Positions 7,829 to 16,752 are shown, counted from the stretch's first letter. The stretch: DNA of 64,000 bases from Streptomonospora sp. PA3 (GCF_009728995.1 NZ_VTZW01000008.1:434001-498000), one strand, 5' to 3'. A program made the numbers and translations. The notes: generated from the letters alone by a model not told the origin.

Positions 7829-9133
7829 TCAGGAGGTCACGTAGGTCGTCACGCTCTGGGCGGGGAGCTTGCCGGTGAAGGAGCCGTGGGACAGCCTGAT
7901 GTCCTCCTGGGGGGCGAGGTTGGCATCGGCGTCCGTGCGCCAGGACGACACCCGGGTGGCGGCGGTGTCCTCCACGGTGAAGCGCTGCACCGCGGGCGAG
8001 GTCCCCTTGTTGATGGCGACGATGACGACTTCGCCGCCACCGCCCCGGTACGCCGAGACGAACACGTCGGGCCGGGGATTGGCGGGCGCGTCGATGCGGA
8101 CGTATCCCGGCCGGACGAACTTGGAGAAGTGCGCCATGTTGGCGCCGCGCTTGCTGATCGTTCCGTCGTCGAGCATGGGGCCGTAGTAGCGGCGGATGTA
8201 CCACCACAGGTAGGTCTGGAACCCGCCGACCACCAGGGCGTGGTGGATGTGCTCGCCCACCTCCAGCGCCTGGGGCCACAGGTCGGCCGAGTCGCTGCTG
8301 TTGGGGTGGTAGACCTCGGTCATCCAGAGTTCCTTGCCCCGGCCCTTCTCCTCGAAGAGGGGGTAGTCGAAGTCCTCATAGGCCGTGCCGTAGAGGTGGG
8401 TTCCGAAAACGTCCAGGTTGGCGAGCGCTTCGGGGTCGTTGAGAATCGGATCCGAGAAGCTCTTCACATACTGGAAGGATTCCGGGGCGATGACCTTGGT
8501 GTCGATCGATCCGGCGTTCTCGCGCAGGAACCGGATCATCTCCTCCGGCGTCCACCACGTCCACTGGTGGGCGTAATCGGGTTCGTTCTGCACCGAGAGG
8601 GCGTACAGGTCGACACCGTTGTCCCGCATGAAGTGGTAGAAGTCGTTGAGGTGCTGCGCATATGCGCCGTACATGTCGTGGCGGAGCCGTTTGGCGTCGG
8701 TCTGCTCGCCGCGGACGAACGTCTCGACCATGTGCGCGGGCGGGTTCCACGGCGCGGCGATGACGAGCGCGCCGTGCTCGATCGCGCGCCGGGCCGTGGC
8801 CACCTCGCCGCTCCAGTTCGCCCGGTCCTCGTGGACGGGGATCCGCAGCACGGTGAACCCCAACTGCCCCTCGCCGTTGCCGAAGGCCGTGTCCCGCTGG
8901 GCGGGGGTGAGGTCGTCGATCCAGGCCGTGTGGTTCATGCCGCCGAAACCCCGGATCGTCTGCCGGCGCGCCGCGGGGTCGACGCGCACGTGGGCGCGCG
9001 CCGCCGCGGAAGGGCCGCCGGCGGGCGGCTTGGCGGCCACGATCGCCGGGAGGGCGCCCATCATCGCCAGTACGGATCGGCGACTCGGCGGTTGCGGCCC
9101 GGTGCCCATGGGTTCGTCCGGGTGTTTCGGCAT
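7829..9133 (-). CDS. Secreted GH30 glucuronoxylanase (subfamily 8-like)
   Basis: A 434-residue exported glycosidase. The N-terminus has a twin-arginine motif (SRRSVLAMM, residues 18-26) followed by a hydrophobic stretch, suggesting Tat export. The catalytic acid/base is in ALSVQNEPDY (Glu184) and the nucleophile in LWMTEVYHP (Glu273). YLWWYIRRYYGPM (308-320) matches the arginine loop that in GH30_8 enzymes binds the 4-O-methylglucuronate branch, and ISKRGANMAHFSKFVRPGY is also close to XynC. It should cut glucuronoxylan next to glucuronic acid substitutions. ATG 9133 has GAGGAGG upstream; longer versions lack a signal. A LacI-like palindrome lies about 160 bp upstream. Confidence 0.9.
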   Translation of the reverse strand: MPKHPDEPMGTGPQPPSRRSVLAMMGALPAIVAAKPPAGGPSAAARAHVRVDPAARRQTIRGFGGMNHTAWIDDLTPAQRDTAFGNGEGQLGFTVLRIPVHEDRANWSGEVATARRAIEHGALVIAAPWNPPAHMVETFVRGEQTDAKRLRHDMYGAYAQHLNDFYHFMRDNGVDLYALSVQNEPDYAHQWTWWTPEEMIRFLRENAGSIDTKVIAPESFQYVKSFSDPILNDPEALANLDVFGTHLYGTAYEDFDYPLFEEKGRGKELWMTEVYHPNSSDSADLWPQALEVGEHIHHALVVGGFQTYLWWYIRRYYGPMLDDGTISKRGANMAHFSKFVRPGYVRIDAPANPRPDVFVSAYRGGGGEVVIVAINKGTSPAVQRFTVEDTAATRVSSWRTDADANLAPQEDIRLSHGSFTGKLPAQSVTTYVTS

Positions 9134-9294
9134 CTGTTCCTCCTCGGAACGGTGGGGGATTTCGGCATGCCGCGAATACCGCCGCCTCGGTCGGCGCCGT
9201 TTCGGTGGGCCGCCGCGGGAGCTTTCTCGAAATTTTCGGAGAGTATTGCCGCGGCGGCTGTCTGTGCTGGTGAAAGGGAAAACGGAGGCGTAGC

Positions 9295-9308
9295 GGGAAG
9301 CGCTTACC
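9295..9308. promoter_or_regulatory. LacI-type operator candidate upstream of GH30 gene
   Basis: GGGAAGCGCTTACC is a nearly symmetric 14-mer centred on AGCGCT, the core used by many LacI-family sugar repressors. It lies about 160 bp upstream of the GH30 start on the minus strand. A sister site (GGATAGCGCTTTCC) lies upstream of the CE15 esterase at 20918-20931. Binding is inferred. Confidence 0.5.
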
Positions 9309-9409
9309 AAGAATTGTAGTTTTTCCCGGGGCTGCTGTGAACGGCGGATCCGGCGGGGTTTCGGGGCGGCGGCCGCCGCACCGAAGCCTTCGCCCGCCGC
9401 CGCCTGCCC

Positions 9410-10300
9410 TTATCCGGCGAAACCCCGGGGCGGAATGCCCCGCACGCCCGGTCGGGTGCGAAACAGCGCGCCGGCCCGCGGCCATCGCGCCGTGTCCGCG
9501 TCGATCGCCGAGGTGGTGATGTAGAGGTCGCTCAGCTCGGGGCCGCCGAAGGCGCATGCGGTCGGCCGCGGAACCGGCACGTCCACGACGGCGTCCAGCT
9601 CGCCCGCGGGGGTGTAGCGGTGGACGGCCGCTCCGTCCCACAGCGCCACCCACACGCCTCCTTCGGCGTCGAGGCAGAGCCCGTCGGGGTTGCCCGCGCC
9701 CTCGGGGATCGCGACGAAAGCGGTCCGCTCCCCCAGCTCGCCCTCAGCGGTGATGGCGAAGGAGTCGATCCGGCGCGTGGGCGTGTCGACGTAGTAGGCG
9801 CGGTCCCCCGCCGGCGTCCAGACGAGGCCGTTGGAGATCGTGACGCCGTCGAGAACGCGGGTCGCGGTGAGGTCGGTGTCGAGCCGGTAGAGGGCGCCGC
9901 GGCCCGGCGCGGCGTCGTAGGCCATGGAGCCGCAGTAGAAGCGGCCCCGGGGGTCGCAGCCGCCCTCGTTCATGCGCACGCCGGGGTCGCTCCACAGCTC
10001 GGGCAGCGCGCGCACCGCCCCCGTCGCCGGATCGACCAGGGCGAAGCCGCGTTCCACGGCCGCGACGAGGCCGCCACCCAGCCGCGGGCGGACGGCGGCC
10101 GCGACCTCGCCGATGTGCAGCCGGGGCAGCGCCCGGCCGTCCGGGGTGATGGCGAGGACGTCTCCGGCGAGCATGTCGACCCAGCGCAGCAGGCCCTCAT
10201 CGGGGCACCAGACGGGGCCTTCGCCGTGGTGGGCCCGAGGGGCGTCGACGGGATCGGCGTGCAGGCGGCGCGGCGGACGGGTGGGCGTGGGGGCGCTCAT
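9410..10300 (-). CDS. SMP-30/gluconolactonase-like sugar lactonase
   Basis: A 296-residue six-bladed beta-propeller of the SMP-30/LRE family, which hydrolyses aldonolactones with a divalent metal. The metal ligands are visible: HGEGPVW (Glu27), ISNGLVWTP (Asn157) and NPDGLCLDAEGG (Asp206), with MNEGGCDPRGRFYCGSM (110-126) near the active site. ATG 10300 has GAGGTGATC upstream; a much longer open frame exists but is not needed. The next gene upstream is a TetR regulator, transcribed the same way after a 125-bp gap. The substrate could be glucono-, galactono- or xylonolactone; nearby genes do not decide it. Confidence 0.87.
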   Translation of the reverse strand: MSAPTPTRPPRRLHADPVDAPRAHHGEGPVWCPDEGLLRWVDMLAGDVLAITPDGRALPRLHIGEVAAAVRPRLGGGLVAAVERGFALVDPATGAVRALPELWSDPGVRMNEGGCDPRGRFYCGSMAYDAAPGRGALYRLDTDLTATRVLDGVTISNGLVWTPAGDRAYYVDTPTRRIDSFAITAEGELGERTAFVAIPEGAGNPDGLCLDAEGGVWVALWDGAAVHRYTPAGELDAVVDVPVPRPTACAFGGPELSDLYITTSAIDADTARWPRAGALFRTRPGVRGIPPRGFAG

Positions 10301-10425
10301 GCTCGGATCACCTCGTCGGGTACGCGATGTGGCGGCACATCGTCGCACACCGCTCGGCGCCGGGCGAGGCCCAAGCGGCGGGACCGCCGGCGGGGCCGCC
10401 GGCGCGGCCGCACCCTCCCGCCGCC

Positions 10426-11058
10426 CTACCGTCGGGGATCCAGCAGCTCCCGGACGAGGGCCTCGCCCCACCACCGCTCGACGCGCTCGGCCGACCAGGC
10501 GCGCTCGACCGTGAGGGTGGTGTAGACGTCGATGTTGCACAGAGCGGCGTAGACGTCGACGGCGGCGGGCACGTCCAGGCCGGGCCGGAGCACGCCCTTG
10601 GGCCAGGCGGAGAACACCTCGACCCGGGTCAGATCGGCCTTGCGGCGGCCCTGGTCGTACAGCGCCGCGAGCTCGGGCTCGGTGCGGCCCGCCTCGCGCA
10701 CCAGGGCGATGAGGTCGCCCGAGCGCTCGAAGAGCCGCCGGTCGTAGCCGGCCATGGCCGCGAGCTGCTGCCCGGGATCGGCGGCGGCCTCCAGTTCGCC
10801 GATCATGCGCGGCAGGTCGGCGGTCAGGTCGGCCGCATCCGCCAGGGCCCACACGAGCCCCGTCTTGTTTCGATACGCCGCGTAGACGGTGGGCACGGAG
10901 ACCCCTGCTTCGCGTGCCACGTCGCGCACGGTGGTCGCGGCCCAGCCCTGGGCCGTGAACAGCCGCCGGGCGGCGCCGGCGATCTCGGCCCGGGTCCGGT
11001 GCGCCTGCGCCTGCCGGCGCAGCGAATCGTAGCGGCGGCGTCCGGTCTCAGCCTCCAT
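10426..11058 (-). CDS. TetR family transcriptional regulator
   Basis: A 210-residue repressor-type protein. The N-terminal HTH reads RTRAEIAGAARRLF, then TTVRDVAREAGVSVPTVYAA and YRNKTGLVWA; the rest is a helical ligand domain. ATG 11058 has GGAGG 6 nt upstream (TTG 11064 is also in frame). It is divergent from a small membrane protein gene, and a perfect AT-rich palindrome overlapping a TATAAT box lies between them. It probably represses itself and the neighbour. The lactonase gene lies downstream on the same strand and may be cotranscribed. Confidence 0.9.
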   Translation of the reverse strand: MEAETGRRRYDSLRRQAQAHRTRAEIAGAARRLFTAQGWAATTVRDVAREAGVSVPTVYAAYRNKTGLVWALADAADLTADLPRMIGELEAAADPGQQLAAMAGYDRRLFERSGDLIALVREAGRTEPELAALYDQGRRKADLTRVEVFSAWPKGVLRPGLDVPAAVDVYAALCNIDVYTTLTVERAWSAERVERWWGEALVRELLDPRR

Positions 11059-11080
11059 GTACAACCTCCGCTCTCCGACC

Positions 11081-11095
11081 TATATTCAATATAAT
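11081..11095. promoter_or_regulatory. Palindromic operator overlapping a TATAAT -10 box
   Basis: TATATTCAATATA (11081-11093) is a perfect palindrome about a central C, strikingly AT-rich for this genome. It overlaps a consensus TATAAT (11090-11095), 23 bp upstream of the GTG start at 11119. It sits between the divergent TetR and membrane protein genes and is the best operator candidate for that TetR. Confidence 0.6.
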
Positions 11096-11118
11096 ATGCG
11101 TAAACCAAGGAGGGCGCG

Positions 11119-11769
11119 GTGAGTCTCACCAGCATGGCGGGCCTGGCGGGCATCGGGTTCGTCGTGGCGGCGATCGCCGTCAACATCGTCTATGTCCGTG
11201 CCCGGCTGCCGCTGCCGGGCACGGCCGCGAGCCTTGAGGCGGCCGCCGGGGCCTATGCCGGGATCGGGGAGGCGCTGAAGAAGCCGTCGGTGGCCGCACC
11301 CCTCTCCTGGGTGTGCACCACGGTCTTCGCCGCCGGGCTGCTGTCGGTGCTGTGGCGCGGCGGCTCGGGAGCAGGGGCCTGGGCCCTGGTGGGATTCGCG
11401 GGCGTGCTCATGCAGAACGCCACGTTCACGGTCGTGGAGGCGCTGCGTTTCGGCATGGCCTCGGCGGCCGCGGAGAGCCGCGGAGCGCTGGCCGGACTGT
11501 GGGGGCTGAGCAACGTGCTGTTCGGTTTCAACCAGGTCTTCCTCGCCATAGCGCTGCTGGGCTTCACCGCGGCCGGGGCGGGGTCCGGGCTGATTCCCGG
11601 CTGGCACGCGGCGCTGGGATACGCCAGCGCGGCGCTGCTCTTCCTGTCCTCCTCGGCGAGTCCCTTCAACGCCGACGGCACCGACCGGACCGCGCTGGTG
11701 GGTCTGGTCGGCTGGTTGGGGTGGGCCGCCTGGATCGTCGCCTACAGCATCGTCCTGCTGGGCCTCTGA
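11119..11769 (+). CDS. Small integral membrane protein of unknown function
   Basis: A 216-residue hydrophobic protein with about six predicted membrane helices, for example AGLAGIGFVVAAIAVNIVYV at the N-terminus, LSWVCTTVFAAGLLSVL, and a final LVGWLGWAAWIVAYSIVLLG. The start is GTG 11119 with AAGGAGGG upstream. I do not recognise a functional family. The divergent TetR gene and shared palindromic operator suggest it is that regulator's target, possibly a stress or efflux accessory protein, but this is inference from layout only. Confidence 0.72.
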   Translation: MSLTSMAGLAGIGFVVAAIAVNIVYVRARLPLPGTAASLEAAAGAYAGIGEALKKPSVAAPLSWVCTTVFAAGLLSVLWRGGSGAGAWALVGFAGVLMQNATFTVVEALRFGMASAAAESRGALAGLWGLSNVLFGFNQVFLAIALLGFTAAGAGSGLIPGWHAALGYASAALLFLSSSASPFNADGTDRTALVGLVGWLGWAAWIVAYSIVLLGL

Positions 11770-11952
11770 CACCGGCCGGGCGGGACCGCGGGGCTCGGCC
11801 GGGCCGAAGATCGCTCCGGTGGCCGCGGCCCCCTTTTCTCCGGCGCCGTCTTGTATGACGATCGCATGCAGCGGTCGTGATCCCAACGGACGCCCTGCCA
11901 GCCAGCGACCCCGGCTCCGCCCCGACGGCGTACCGGCGAAGGAGCACCAGCC

Positions 11953-12912
11953 ATGACCTATCTGCTCGGCTCCCACCACGTCACCCTGTCCGTAGGCGGC
12001 GCCCAGGCCGACGTCGACTTCCACACCAAGGCCCTGGGCATGCGCTTCATCAAGAAGACCGTCCTCTACGACGGCGCCACGCCGATCTACCACTTCTACT
12101 ACTCCAACGCCGCCGGCGACCCCTCCTCCGTCATCACGTGCTTCCCCTGGGCCCAGGCCGGGGTCTACGGCAAGCGCGGCACCAACCAGGCCCGCGAGGT
12201 GCTGCTGTCGGTGCCCGCCGCCTCACTGGACTTCTGGACGAAGCGCATGGCCGAGTTCGGTATCGAGACCGCCCACGCCGAGGCGTTCGGGCAGCGCCGC
12301 CTGGAGCTGCGCCACCCCTGCGGGATCGAGTACGTCCTGGTCGGCACCGAGGGAGACCCCCGCGTGGGCCACCCCGGCAACGGCGTGCCGCCCGAACACG
12401 CCGTCCACGGCATCCACGGCATCGGGATGCACGTCTACGACCAGGACCGCCTCGTGGAGTTCGCCACCGACGCCTTCTTCGCCTCCGAGAAGATCCGCGA
12501 AGAGGGCGATCGGGCGCGGCTGCAGCTGGGCTCCGACGCCTTCGGCAACTACGTGGAGCTGACCGGCAACCGCTCCGACGACCAGGGCACCTGGCACTTC
12601 GGCGCGGGCACCTACCACCACTTCGCCTGGAACCTGGACACCCTGGACAACCAGGAGGCCGTCAAGTTCGACATCGAGGGGGCCGGCTACACCGACATCT
12701 CCGAGCTGAAAGACCGCACCTACTTCAAGTCGCACTACGTGCGCACCCCCGGCGGCGCCCTGTTCGAGCTGGCCGTCACCCATGAGGACGGGGGCTGGGA
12801 CTGCGACGAGTCGCCCGAGGAGCTGGGCCGGAACTTCATGCTGCCCCCGCAGTTCGAGGCCGAGCGCGAGTCCATCCTCGCCCGGCTGGAGCCGGTCACC
12901 ACGGGCGGGTAG
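11953..12912 (+). CDS. Ring-cleaving dioxygenase, VOC superfamily (MhqO/LinE-like)
   Basis: A 319-residue protein with two glyoxalase/VOC modules. It starts MTYLLGSHHVTLSVGGAQAD with the metal-ligand His in the first strand, and continues with FHTKALGMRFIKKTV. The second module begins near residue 155 (AVHGIHGIGMHVYDQD) and carries YHHFAWNLDTLDNQ and a late FELAVTHEDGG Glu. These features match the extradiol-type dioxygenases that act on hydroquinones, such as LinE and MhqO. A serine esterase follows 88 bp downstream, recalling the Bacillus mhq quinone-detoxification genes. The exact substrate is unproven. Confidence 0.85.
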   Translation: MTYLLGSHHVTLSVGGAQADVDFHTKALGMRFIKKTVLYDGATPIYHFYYSNAAGDPSSVITCFPWAQAGVYGKRGTNQAREVLLSVPAASLDFWTKRMAEFGIETAHAEAFGQRRLELRHPCGIEYVLVGTEGDPRVGHPGNGVPPEHAVHGIHGIGMHVYDQDRLVEFATDAFFASEKIREEGDRARLQLGSDAFGNYVELTGNRSDDQGTWHFGAGTYHHFAWNLDTLDNQEAVKFDIEGAGYTDISELKDRTYFKSHYVRTPGGALFELAVTHEDGGWDCDESPEELGRNFMLPPQFEAERESILARLEPVTTGG

Positions 12913-12945
12913 CGGCCCGGCCGCCTACGAGCCCGCCCGGCCCGC

Positions 12946-12976
12946 GGGCCCCGGCCGATCGGCCCGGCCGGGGCCC
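12946..12976 (+). terminator. GC-rich hairpin between dioxygenase and esterase genes
   Basis: GGGCCCCGGCCG (12946-12957) pairs perfectly with CGGCCGGGGCCC (12965-12976) around a 7-nt loop. There is no T-tract. It lies between the dioxygenase stop and the esterase start, so it may end part of the transcripts or stabilise the upstream mRNA. Confidence 0.5.
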
Positions 12977-13000
12977 GACCGCTTCACAGAAAGGCAGCCG

Positions 13001-13645
13001 ATGAGCGGCAACCCGCATCTGGCGGTCCCCCCGTCCCACCACGGCGCCGCCCTCGGCGAAGCCGGCGTCGTCGTCTACGCCGTCCACGGGCGCGGGCAGT
13101 CCGCCGAGTACATGCGCGATGTCGCGCGGCGCGTCGACCTGGACGGCGCCGCGTGGGTGCTGCCCCAGGCCGCCGAGCACACCTGGTATCCCGGGGGCTT
13201 CATGCTGGCACCCGAGCGGAACCGGCCCCGCCTGGACCAGGCCCTGGAGGCCGTCGGGACCCACCTGGCGGAGTTGTCGGCGGCCCCGGCGCCGGTCGCG
13301 GTGTTCGGCTTCTCCCAGGGCGCCTGCCTGCTCGCCGAGTACCTGCTCACCCGCCGCCCCGGCCTGGCCGGAGCCGTCCTGCACACCGGCGGCTATATGG
13401 GGCCGCAGGAGCGCGAGTGGGCGGGCGGCGGCGCCGGTCTGGCGGGTATGCCGGTGCTGATGGCCACGGCCGAGCGGGACGAGTGGGTGCCCCTGCACCG
13501 GGTGCACGCCACCGCCGCGGCGCTCTCCGGACTGGGTGCCCGGGTGACCTGCGACATCTACGACGACACCGAGCACCGCGTCAACGACGACGCCGTCGAC
13601 CGCATCCGCGCCTTCCTGCGGCGGCTCGCCCGGCCGCCGCGCTGA
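13001..13645 (+). CDS. Alpha/beta-hydrolase, phospholipase/carboxylesterase type (MhqD-like)
   Basis: A 214-residue cytosolic serine hydrolase. The nucleophile elbow is VFGFSQGACL (Ser105), with Asp160 in TAERDEWVP and His192 in DDTEHRVND completing the triad; VVYAVHGRGQSAEYM forms the oxyanion region. AAGGCAG precedes ATG 13001. It follows the VOC ring-cleaving dioxygenase on the same strand. In Bacillus, MhqD and MhqO are co-induced by quinones, so the pair may detoxify quinone-like or catechol-like compounds here too. A general carboxylesterase role is the alternative. Confidence 0.82.
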   Translation: MSGNPHLAVPPSHHGAALGEAGVVVYAVHGRGQSAEYMRDVARRVDLDGAAWVLPQAAEHTWYPGGFMLAPERNRPRLDQALEAVGTHLAELSAAPAPVAVFGFSQGACLLAEYLLTRRPGLAGAVLHTGGYMGPQEREWAGGGAGLAGMPVLMATAERDEWVPLHRVHATAAALSGLGARVTCDIYDDTEHRVNDDAVDRIRAFLRRLARPPR

Positions 13646-13870
13646 CCGCCCGCTCCGCGGCTCCCGGCAGCGGCCGCTTCCGGGAGCGTGCACCCACTGC
13701 CGTGCGGGCGCCGCCTCGGCAGAGCCGGAGCCGACTTGTGCATTTTGCGGTCTTTGCGATGAAGTGGACCCCGCGCCGCGTCGCTGCCCGGGCTGCGGAC
13801 CGGCGCAGGGCCGGGGCGTTGGAAAACATCAGCGTCCCGGCCCGCCCGTCTCACGGGGCGCGCGGCCGCG

Positions 13871-14620
13871 TCAGCGCGGGACGGCCGCCTTGCCGCCCGC
13901 GGGCCGCTGCCCGCGCCCCTTGCGCGGCTCGGCGAAGTCGCCGGTCCACACCAGCTGCTCGGCGACGTCGCGCAGCTTGCGGTTCATGTGCTGCGACGCC
14001 TCCGTCAGCAGGGAGAACGCGGCTTGCGGGGAGATGCGGCGGCGCTCCATCAGGATGCCGGTGGCCCGGCCGATGACGTCGCGGCTCTCCAGGGCCGTGC
14101 GCAGGTTCGCCCGTTCGCGCACGCAGCAGACCGCCGCGGCCGCGTGGGCGGCCAGCAGGGTGCCGGTGCGCTCGTCGTCGGCGCCGAACGCCGCGTCGCC
14201 GCGGGAGCAGAGGATCAGCGCACCGACGGACTCGCCGCCCGCCACCAGGGGCAGCGCCAGCACCGAGCCGACGCCGCGCAGGATCGCCCGCTGGGTGAAC
14301 TCCGGCCAGCGGGACTCCCGCCGCAGCGCGTCCGCGCGCACGGCGCAGCCCTCCTCGACCGCCTGCAGGGAAGGCCCCTCGCGGCACCAGTACTGCAGCT
14401 CGTCGGTCCGCCGGGCCGCCTCGCTGGTGGCCGCGGCGCTGCGCATGCCCTTGCGCTCCACGAGGGACAGGCCGGCCTCTTCGGCATCGGGCACCAACCG
14501 CACGGCTGCGCGCACCACCTCCTCGCACACGGCCGCCGGGGCGGGCCGCGTAAGGAGGAAGCCGGACAGTTCCGCCAACTCACTCGCCAGATCGAACTCA
14601 TCCTGCGGCTGTACTCGCAC
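13871..14620 (-). CDS. GAF-ANTAR domain regulator (RNA-binding antiterminator type)
   Basis: A 249-residue protein with an N-terminal GAF sensor domain (about 20-165; LQYWCREGPSLQAVEEG, ESRWPEFTQRA, GVGSVLALPLVAGG) and a C-terminal ANTAR domain (about 175-235; ALESRDVIGRATGILMERRR, AAFSLLTEASQHMNRKLRDV). ANTAR domains bind paired hairpins in nascent RNA and prevent termination. GTG 14620 is chosen because AGAGGGGG lies 5 nt upstream; GTG 14674 is an in-frame alternative. A basic GRGQRPAGGK tail ends the protein. No target is evident. Two more family members lie at 40.3 and 41.4 kb. Confidence 0.88.
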   Translation of the reverse strand: MRVQPQDEFDLASELAELSGFLLTRPAPAAVCEEVVRAAVRLVPDAEEAGLSLVERKGMRSAAATSEAARRTDELQYWCREGPSLQAVEEGCAVRADALRRESRWPEFTQRAILRGVGSVLALPLVAGGESVGALILCSRGDAAFGADDERTGTLLAAHAAAAVCCVRERANLRTALESRDVIGRATGILMERRRISPQAAFSLLTEASQHMNRKLRDVAEQLVWTGDFAEPRKGRGQRPAGGKAAVPR

Positions 14621-14962
14621 CTGGACCCCCTCTCGCACGAACCGCGCTCCGCGGTGCCGATCCGGCGCGATCACCGCTTACCGGTTCGATCCCGTCGATG
14701 GCAGACGAGGACGCGATTCCATAACGAAATCGGACGTACCCCTGAGACGCCGCCCGAAAAGCGAAGCCGGCCGCAGCACGTCTTGTTGCCTGCACCCCCC
14801 AGGCGCGACAGCCGCCCCGAACACAGCGTCCGGGCACACGGTACCGCCTTCCGCAGCGAGTGCGAGCTGCGGATCGGCGGCCGCCGCAACGCCCCGGCTC
14901 GGCCCGGTCCCGGCCGCACGCGCGCCCTCGCGTGCCGCCGGACCTCGGCCGCCGCCCCGCGT
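14621..14962. other. Gene-free stretch, 342 bp
   Basis: This gap lies between the GAF-ANTAR start and the end of the serine hydrolase gene, both on the minus strand. It must hold the promoter of the GAF-ANTAR gene. Around 14720-14745 the base composition is less GC-rich (ATTCCATAACGAAATCGG), the most promoter-like part. I see no gene, tRNA or repeat here. Confidence 0.5.
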
Positions 14963-16615
14963 TCACCCTCCGTTCTCCGGGTTTTCCTCCTGCACCGCAC
15001 CCCTGCCCCGCGCCGCTCCGGCGGCCGCCGGAGCCGGGCCCCCGGGCCCCTCCGCCGCAGCGGCCCGAACGAGGGCGGCGGTGCGGGCGAGCACCACGGC
15101 CAGGCAGGCCAGGGCCGCCAGACCGAGGAAGACCAGCTCGGCCGGGACCCCGTAGAAGCGCTGGAGCCACGTGCCGTCGCGCCCGCCCAGGAGGAAGTCG
15201 ACCGCGGGCTGGAACGCGGCCAGCAGCGCCGGCGGCACCAGGTACGGCAGCAGCCGCACGGCGGCCCGCCACAGCGGGCGCCGGCGGCGCCGGGCCGCCC
15301 AGGCACCGCTGCGCAGCAGGCCGCGGACGCCCAGGACCGCGGTGAGCACGGTGAGGGCGCCGAAGGCCGCGTCGACCTTCCACAGCCACGAGCCTCCCGG
15401 GGGCGGTGTGCGGCCCTCGGTCAGCGCGAGCAGCCCGTCGGCCAGGCCCCAGGTGTCCTCCTCGGTGAGCGTGATGCCGCTGTTGACCAGCACGGCGACG
15501 CCGTAGCCGGTCTCGGGCACGAGGAACTGATAGGAGGAGTAGGTGGACAGCGCGCCGCCGTGCCAGATCTGCGGCAGCCGCGCGCGGTCGCCCTCCCCGG
15601 GCACGCGCCGCATCCACCCCAGGCCGTAGCGGCCCTCGTTCGCCGAGGGGGTGTGCATCGCGGTGACGCCCGCCGCCGAGACCACCTGTTCGCCGGTGGC
15701 GGCGCGCCCGCCGTTCTGCTGCAGGATCAGCCACCGGGCCATGTCGTGCGCGGTGGAGGCGATCCCGCCCGATCCGGCGCTGAACTGGTGGGGCTCGGGT
15801 GCGGGGATGTTCATCCCGTAGGCGCGGATGTGGCCGCCGGCCAGGTCCGCACCGGTCTCCCCCGCCGTCCCCAGGGCGACCGTGTCGGCCATGCCGGCCG
15901 GGGCGAACACCTTCTGCCGCAGGTAGGTGCCGAACGGCCGCCCGCTGACCACCTCCACCAGGCGCGCGGCGACGTGGTAGTTGGGGTTGTGGTAGTTCCA
16001 CTCGGTCCCGGGTTCGGCCGCCAGTCCGGCCGTGCGCAGCCGGGCGACGGCCTCCTTCAGGCTCTCGGGCTGTGGGCGCGAGGCGGCCGGGAACGTCCGG
16101 TCGGACATCCCCGAGGTCTGGTTGAGCAACTGGCGGACGGTGATCCGCGCCCCGCGCGGGTCGGCGAGCCGGAACGCGGGGAGGTAGTGGCGCACCGGCC
16201 GGTCCAGCTCCACCTCGCCCGCCTCCACGAGCCGCAACACGGCCAGCGCGGTGAACGACTTGCTCAGCGAGGCGATGCGCATCGGCGTATCCGCGGTCAG
16301 CGGCGCGCCGTCGGCGGTGCGGCCGTAACCCGCGGTGAGCACGACCTCGTCCCCCTTGGTGACGGAGACGGCGGCGCCGGGCAGGCCGGTGCGCTCGACG
16401 TAGCGCCGGGCGAAGCGGTCCAGCTGGGCGGCGCTCGCCGCGGTCCCGTCCGCTCTGGCGGCTGCGGTCGCGGTCGCGGTCGCGTCCGCGGCCGCGGACG
16501 GGCCGAGCGCGGTCAGCGCGGCCACCAGGCCCGCCAGGATCGCGCACGCCGCCGCCCGGCGGCGGTGGCGGGTGTCGGCTGCGGTGCGGCGCAACCGGGT
16601 TCGAGCGGCCGGCAT
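14963..16615 (-). CDS. Exported serine hydrolase (beta-lactamase/PBP4* family) with C-terminal membrane domain
   Basis: A 550-residue protein: signal sequence (about 20-43, ending GPSAAAD), then a class C beta-lactamase-like domain. Catalytic motifs are SLSK (Ser116, Lys119), YHN (Tyr208, Asn210) and a late IWHGGALSTYSS. After residue about 420 come three or four hydrophobic segments (ALTVLTAVLGVRGLL, LLPYLVPPALLAAF, LVFLGLAALACLAVVLA), so the enzyme is anchored with the catalytic domain outside. ATG 16615 has GGAGG upstream. Members include D-aminopeptidases, esterases and PBP-like enzymes; true beta-lactamase activity is uncertain. It is divergent from a two-component system. Confidence 0.86.
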   Translation of the reverse strand: MPAARTRLRRTAADTRHRRRAAACAILAGLVAALTALGPSAAADATATATAAARADGTAASAAQLDRFARRYVERTGLPGAAVSVTKGDEVVLTAGYGRTADGAPLTADTPMRIASLSKSFTALAVLRLVEAGEVELDRPVRHYLPAFRLADPRGARITVRQLLNQTSGMSDRTFPAASRPQPESLKEAVARLRTAGLAAEPGTEWNYHNPNYHVAARLVEVVSGRPFGTYLRQKVFAPAGMADTVALGTAGETGADLAGGHIRAYGMNIPAPEPHQFSAGSGGIASTAHDMARWLILQQNGGRAATGEQVVSAAGVTAMHTPSANEGRYGLGWMRRVPGEGDRARLPQIWHGGALSTYSSYQFLVPETGYGVAVLVNSGITLTEEDTWGLADGLLALTEGRTPPPGGSWLWKVDAAFGALTVLTAVLGVRGLLRSGAWAARRRRRPLWRAAVRLLPYLVPPALLAAFQPAVDFLLGGRDGTWLQRFYGVPAELVFLGLAALACLAVVLARTAALVRAAAAEGPGGPAPAAAGAARGRGAVQEENPENGG

Positions 16616-16706
16616 GGGTTTCCTCCGGGATCGTCGGGTCTGCCTGCTCGGACACGCTAGGGAGCGGGCAGACCGCCGGGCATCGCGCGTCGGTGCCCGA
16701 TCCGGC

Positions 16707-16752
16707 GCCACCTTCGGGGCGGTGCGCGCGCCGCCGCTGCCACCTTCGTGGC
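16707..16752. promoter_or_regulatory. Direct repeats in the serine hydrolase / kinase intergenic region
   Basis: GCCACCTTCGGGGC (16707-16720) and GCCACCTTCGTGGC (16739-16752) are 14-mers differing at one position, 32 bp apart. The second is close to a palindrome (GCCAC/GTGGC arms). They lie between the divergent start codons at 16615 and 16822 and could bind the response regulator. Inference only. Confidence 0.4.

Noticed and set aside
14676-14702. T-loop-like GGTTCGATCCC suggesting a tRNA
   Set aside because: The flanks do not form a T-stem, and no anticodon arm, D-loop or acceptor stem could be found around it.
13988-16660. Open frame of about 890 codons on the plus strand opposite the GAF-ANTAR and serine hydrolase genes
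   Set aside because: The minus-strand proteins have complete catalytic motifs; this frame has none and is a composition artefact.
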